From contig VZRN01005167.1 of assembly GCA_013397935.1 (NCBI GenBank), forward strand, positions 307-64,306: a stretch of DNA of 64,000 bases, in the 5' to 3' direction. Position numbers and translations under genes: made by a program. Below, in pieces: positions 61,706 to 64,000 of the stretch (positions within the stretch are counted from its first letter, which is position 1; the number at the start of each line of letters is the position of its first letter). Origin of the DNA: Dasyornis broadbenti (lineage: Eukaryota; Chordata; Aves; Passeriformes; Dasyornithidae). The notes under the pieces are model-generated. The model saw nothing but the letters and a program-made list of their open reading frames with translations, was not told where the DNA came from and did no database searches.

Positions 61706-64000
61706 TCTGTGACGCCTCTGCATGCTCCCCTAAAGAGTCTGGGTGCAACCAAGGTGCCACCTGCCACCCTGCCAGGAGACTGATGTCCCTGAACATGCAG
61801 AAGAGATGGGGCCCTGGTCCAGGAGCCATGCCTGTTCCCCACTGGAGAAGCAGGCTGGTGCCTCCGCAGCCACTGATGTTTGAGATCAGGGTCCCTGCTT
61901 GCAAGGCTAGCCTTTAAATCAAAGCCACCTGATTGCAGGGAGGCAGGAAGACCATTTCTGTCTTGGTTACTGCAATAAAGGAAATCGTGAAGACTTTTCC
62001 AGCATGCTGAAAAACTCCAATATTCTGCAGGATAAATAGTCTAGCCTGACATTAGAGGTGCTTGCTCATTGAGCAATATATTGAATGCTTATTTTATTAA
62101 TTATTCATTGACTAGTAGCATTGCTGCCTCCTGAATTCAGAGATGTCGGTGAAGAACCAGGTTACTGAATTAATCTTGGTGCTAATGTGCTTTCCCTGTA
62201 GTTCGCTGGTTTGAAAGTTATTTACTATCAGAAAGGCAAGTAATGAATATTACAGGCTGCACACTTAGAGACACATTGATGTTGTCTACCACACATGAGA
62301 ACACTTCCTCTTCACTAAAATTATTAACACAAATGGTAATTTCACAGTCAGGTCTGAGGCTAAGGACTTAGTTTAATTCTCACATATGGTCTGTGCAGTG
62401 CTTGCGAATCCCAGTGCACTGAAACAGGAGCATAATTCTTATCCAAACCTACCTCTAAAAGACTGGTTGTAACTCTTCTGCACATACACACAAAAAAAAA
62501 CCTTATTCATCTCTAAGTGATCCTTCTGTTAATACTATGTCTAGGGAAAACATGCAAAATTCCAACATTACATTATTGCACCAGGTATTAATGGGAAGGA
62601 TATTTGCTTTCTTGATACATTTGTCCAAAAGACATTTAGTCCTACACAAAACAAACACAAAACATTAAATCTTTACTCCTCTTCAGAAAGTCACCTCTTC
62701 TTCGCTCTCATACAATAGCCTGCATGTGAAACTCCAGAGTTTCTGGATATAGATGGATGACCACGCACACAAGTCAGGCCTACTCCTCTACCAGTCCTGC
62801 TTGTACTCACAGTAAAAGCCACAGTGAACATATATGAGCTCATATATAAATACAGTTTTTTAATCCTGACTCGGATCAGCTTTTAAATACGTGTTTGGCT
62901 GCTTTACAAGGATTGCCTCTGTTAAATCTCCTGCACACATTGCTAAATAGGCCATAATACACTGAAGTGGAGAGGAAATGGAAACTCTAACTTCTGAGAG
63001 AAGTTAAATATTTTGCTCAAAGAGCAATTTCTCCATTTTACAATCATCAGACTATAAAGAGAAATTTATTCCTGCCAGTCTGCTTCTTTTATCTACTGGT
63101 ATTGCCACCTGATTTGTTTCTTTTACAGAAATTACAAGGTCATCCAAGCTAAGCAACTGTTGTGCTTGTGATTAACTACCTACAATCAGCAGGTACAAAA
63201 TATGAAGATTTATGGTTAGATTTTTTAGAGGTGGAAATCTATGAGCTAATTCTTAATGGAGCTGCCCTAAATTTGTCAGTATTAACCAGCAAAAGAAAAA
63301 GACAAAACCAACAAATAAACCGCCTTTATTTTTAAAGCCAGAATAAAACATTTTGAAGCAGTTACTTCCTTGCTTGCGTTTGTTTCACCTGTTTTTATTA
63401 ATGCCATTCTTTTACTCACAAGAGAGTACTGCACAGACTCAATGTGGCCTCTTGTTTACTGGCGAAATGAGACTATTTCTATGACCAAAATATGTTATTC
63501 TGTTACTGCCACAAGCTTTATTTACATCACCATGAATTATTTTGCCCAGCAGAGAAATGTGGCCTCCTCTTCTATAAAAGCTGACAGTAGTTTGACAACT
63601 AAAAGCAAAACTGCAATCAATTTGGGGCAGAAAACAAATGATACCACACCCCACTGAAACTGCAAAGGGAATTAAGGTAGATTTAATATATTTGTCTCAG
63701 CTGTGTTGACAGCTTGAATTAGACCTCAAACACAGACTGTGTCAGGGGGCTGAAGAGTACGGGAAGCATGAAGGGGAAATCGTAACCCCATAATGCATTT
63801 TGCCTCGACTTCTGGAGAGAAAGGATGGGAGAAACAGATGTTGCAATGACAGGGAGGTGTGACTTGCACTGCTTTCATGAGAGCAGAAACATGAACAGCG
63901 GCAGAACCCAGGAATAACAAATTCCTTTCTGGGGTAGTGACATTTCTGATTGAAATGAACTTTCGACATCATGAAAACACTTTCCATTTCATCAGTGGTC

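Larger units (their letters stand above)
44845..64000 (-). other. PHACTR1 upstream intron, continuing past the window
   Basis: At least 19 kb with no further PHACTR1 exon that I could find on the minus strand. It holds three CR1 loci (about 54165, 58607 and 61355), a CTC-rich tract, an assembly gap, a 20-bp palindrome and a 181-codon open frame on the minus strand at 53226-53771 of unknown nature. Confidence 0.7.

Noticed and set aside
61347..61904. 185-codon and overlapping 120-codon minus-strand frames
   Set aside because: They lie antisense across a plus-oriented CR1 3' end, with no domain or start context supporting a protein.

Overview
The window looks like nuclear DNA of a bird, probably a songbird. 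The evidence is intron-containing vertebrate genes, many 5'-truncated CR1 LINE copies in both orientations, and one solo endogenous-retrovirus LTR whose minus-strand start (TGTCATGGTTTAACC) is typical of passerine LTRs. There are no prokaryotic genes, operons, CRISPR arrays or phage modules. Nearly all short open frames here are chance frames inside introns or repeats.

Two genes can be assigned, arranged tail to tail. TBC1D7 (plus strand, 1702-17683) has its complete coding region in seven coding exons: 882 nt, 293 residues plus stop, the same length as the human protein. Its poly(A) signal is at 17835-17840. PHACTR1 (minus strand) contributes only its last five coding exons (44844 down to 27706). 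They encode the last two RPEL actin-binding motifs and the PP1-docking C terminus ending FHRP-stop. The rest of PHACTR1 lies beyond position 64000. This convergent order matches the human 6p24 neighbourhood.

Layout: 1-1689, upstream intron or flank of TBC1D7; 1690-17860, TBC1D7; about 17.9-23 kb, the region between the two gene ends, with one CR1 copy; about 23-27.7 kb, the probable long PHACTR1 3' UTR, whose end is not fixed; 27.7-64 kb, PHACTR1 introns holding CR1 copies, microsatellites and a 19-N assembly gap at 51198-51216.

The two proteins are not known to work in one pathway. TBC1D7 is the third subunit of the TSC1-TSC2 complex that restrains Rheb and mTORC1. PHACTR1 is a G-actin-sensing PP1 cofactor.

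I found no convincing new biological system. The observations most worth checking are two GC-AG introns in TBC1D7, a solo LTR with a perfect target-site duplication, a very short CR1 tail nested inside a larger CR1, a probable assembly artefact at the N gap, a 20-bp perfect palindrome, and an unexplained 181-codon minus-strand open frame.
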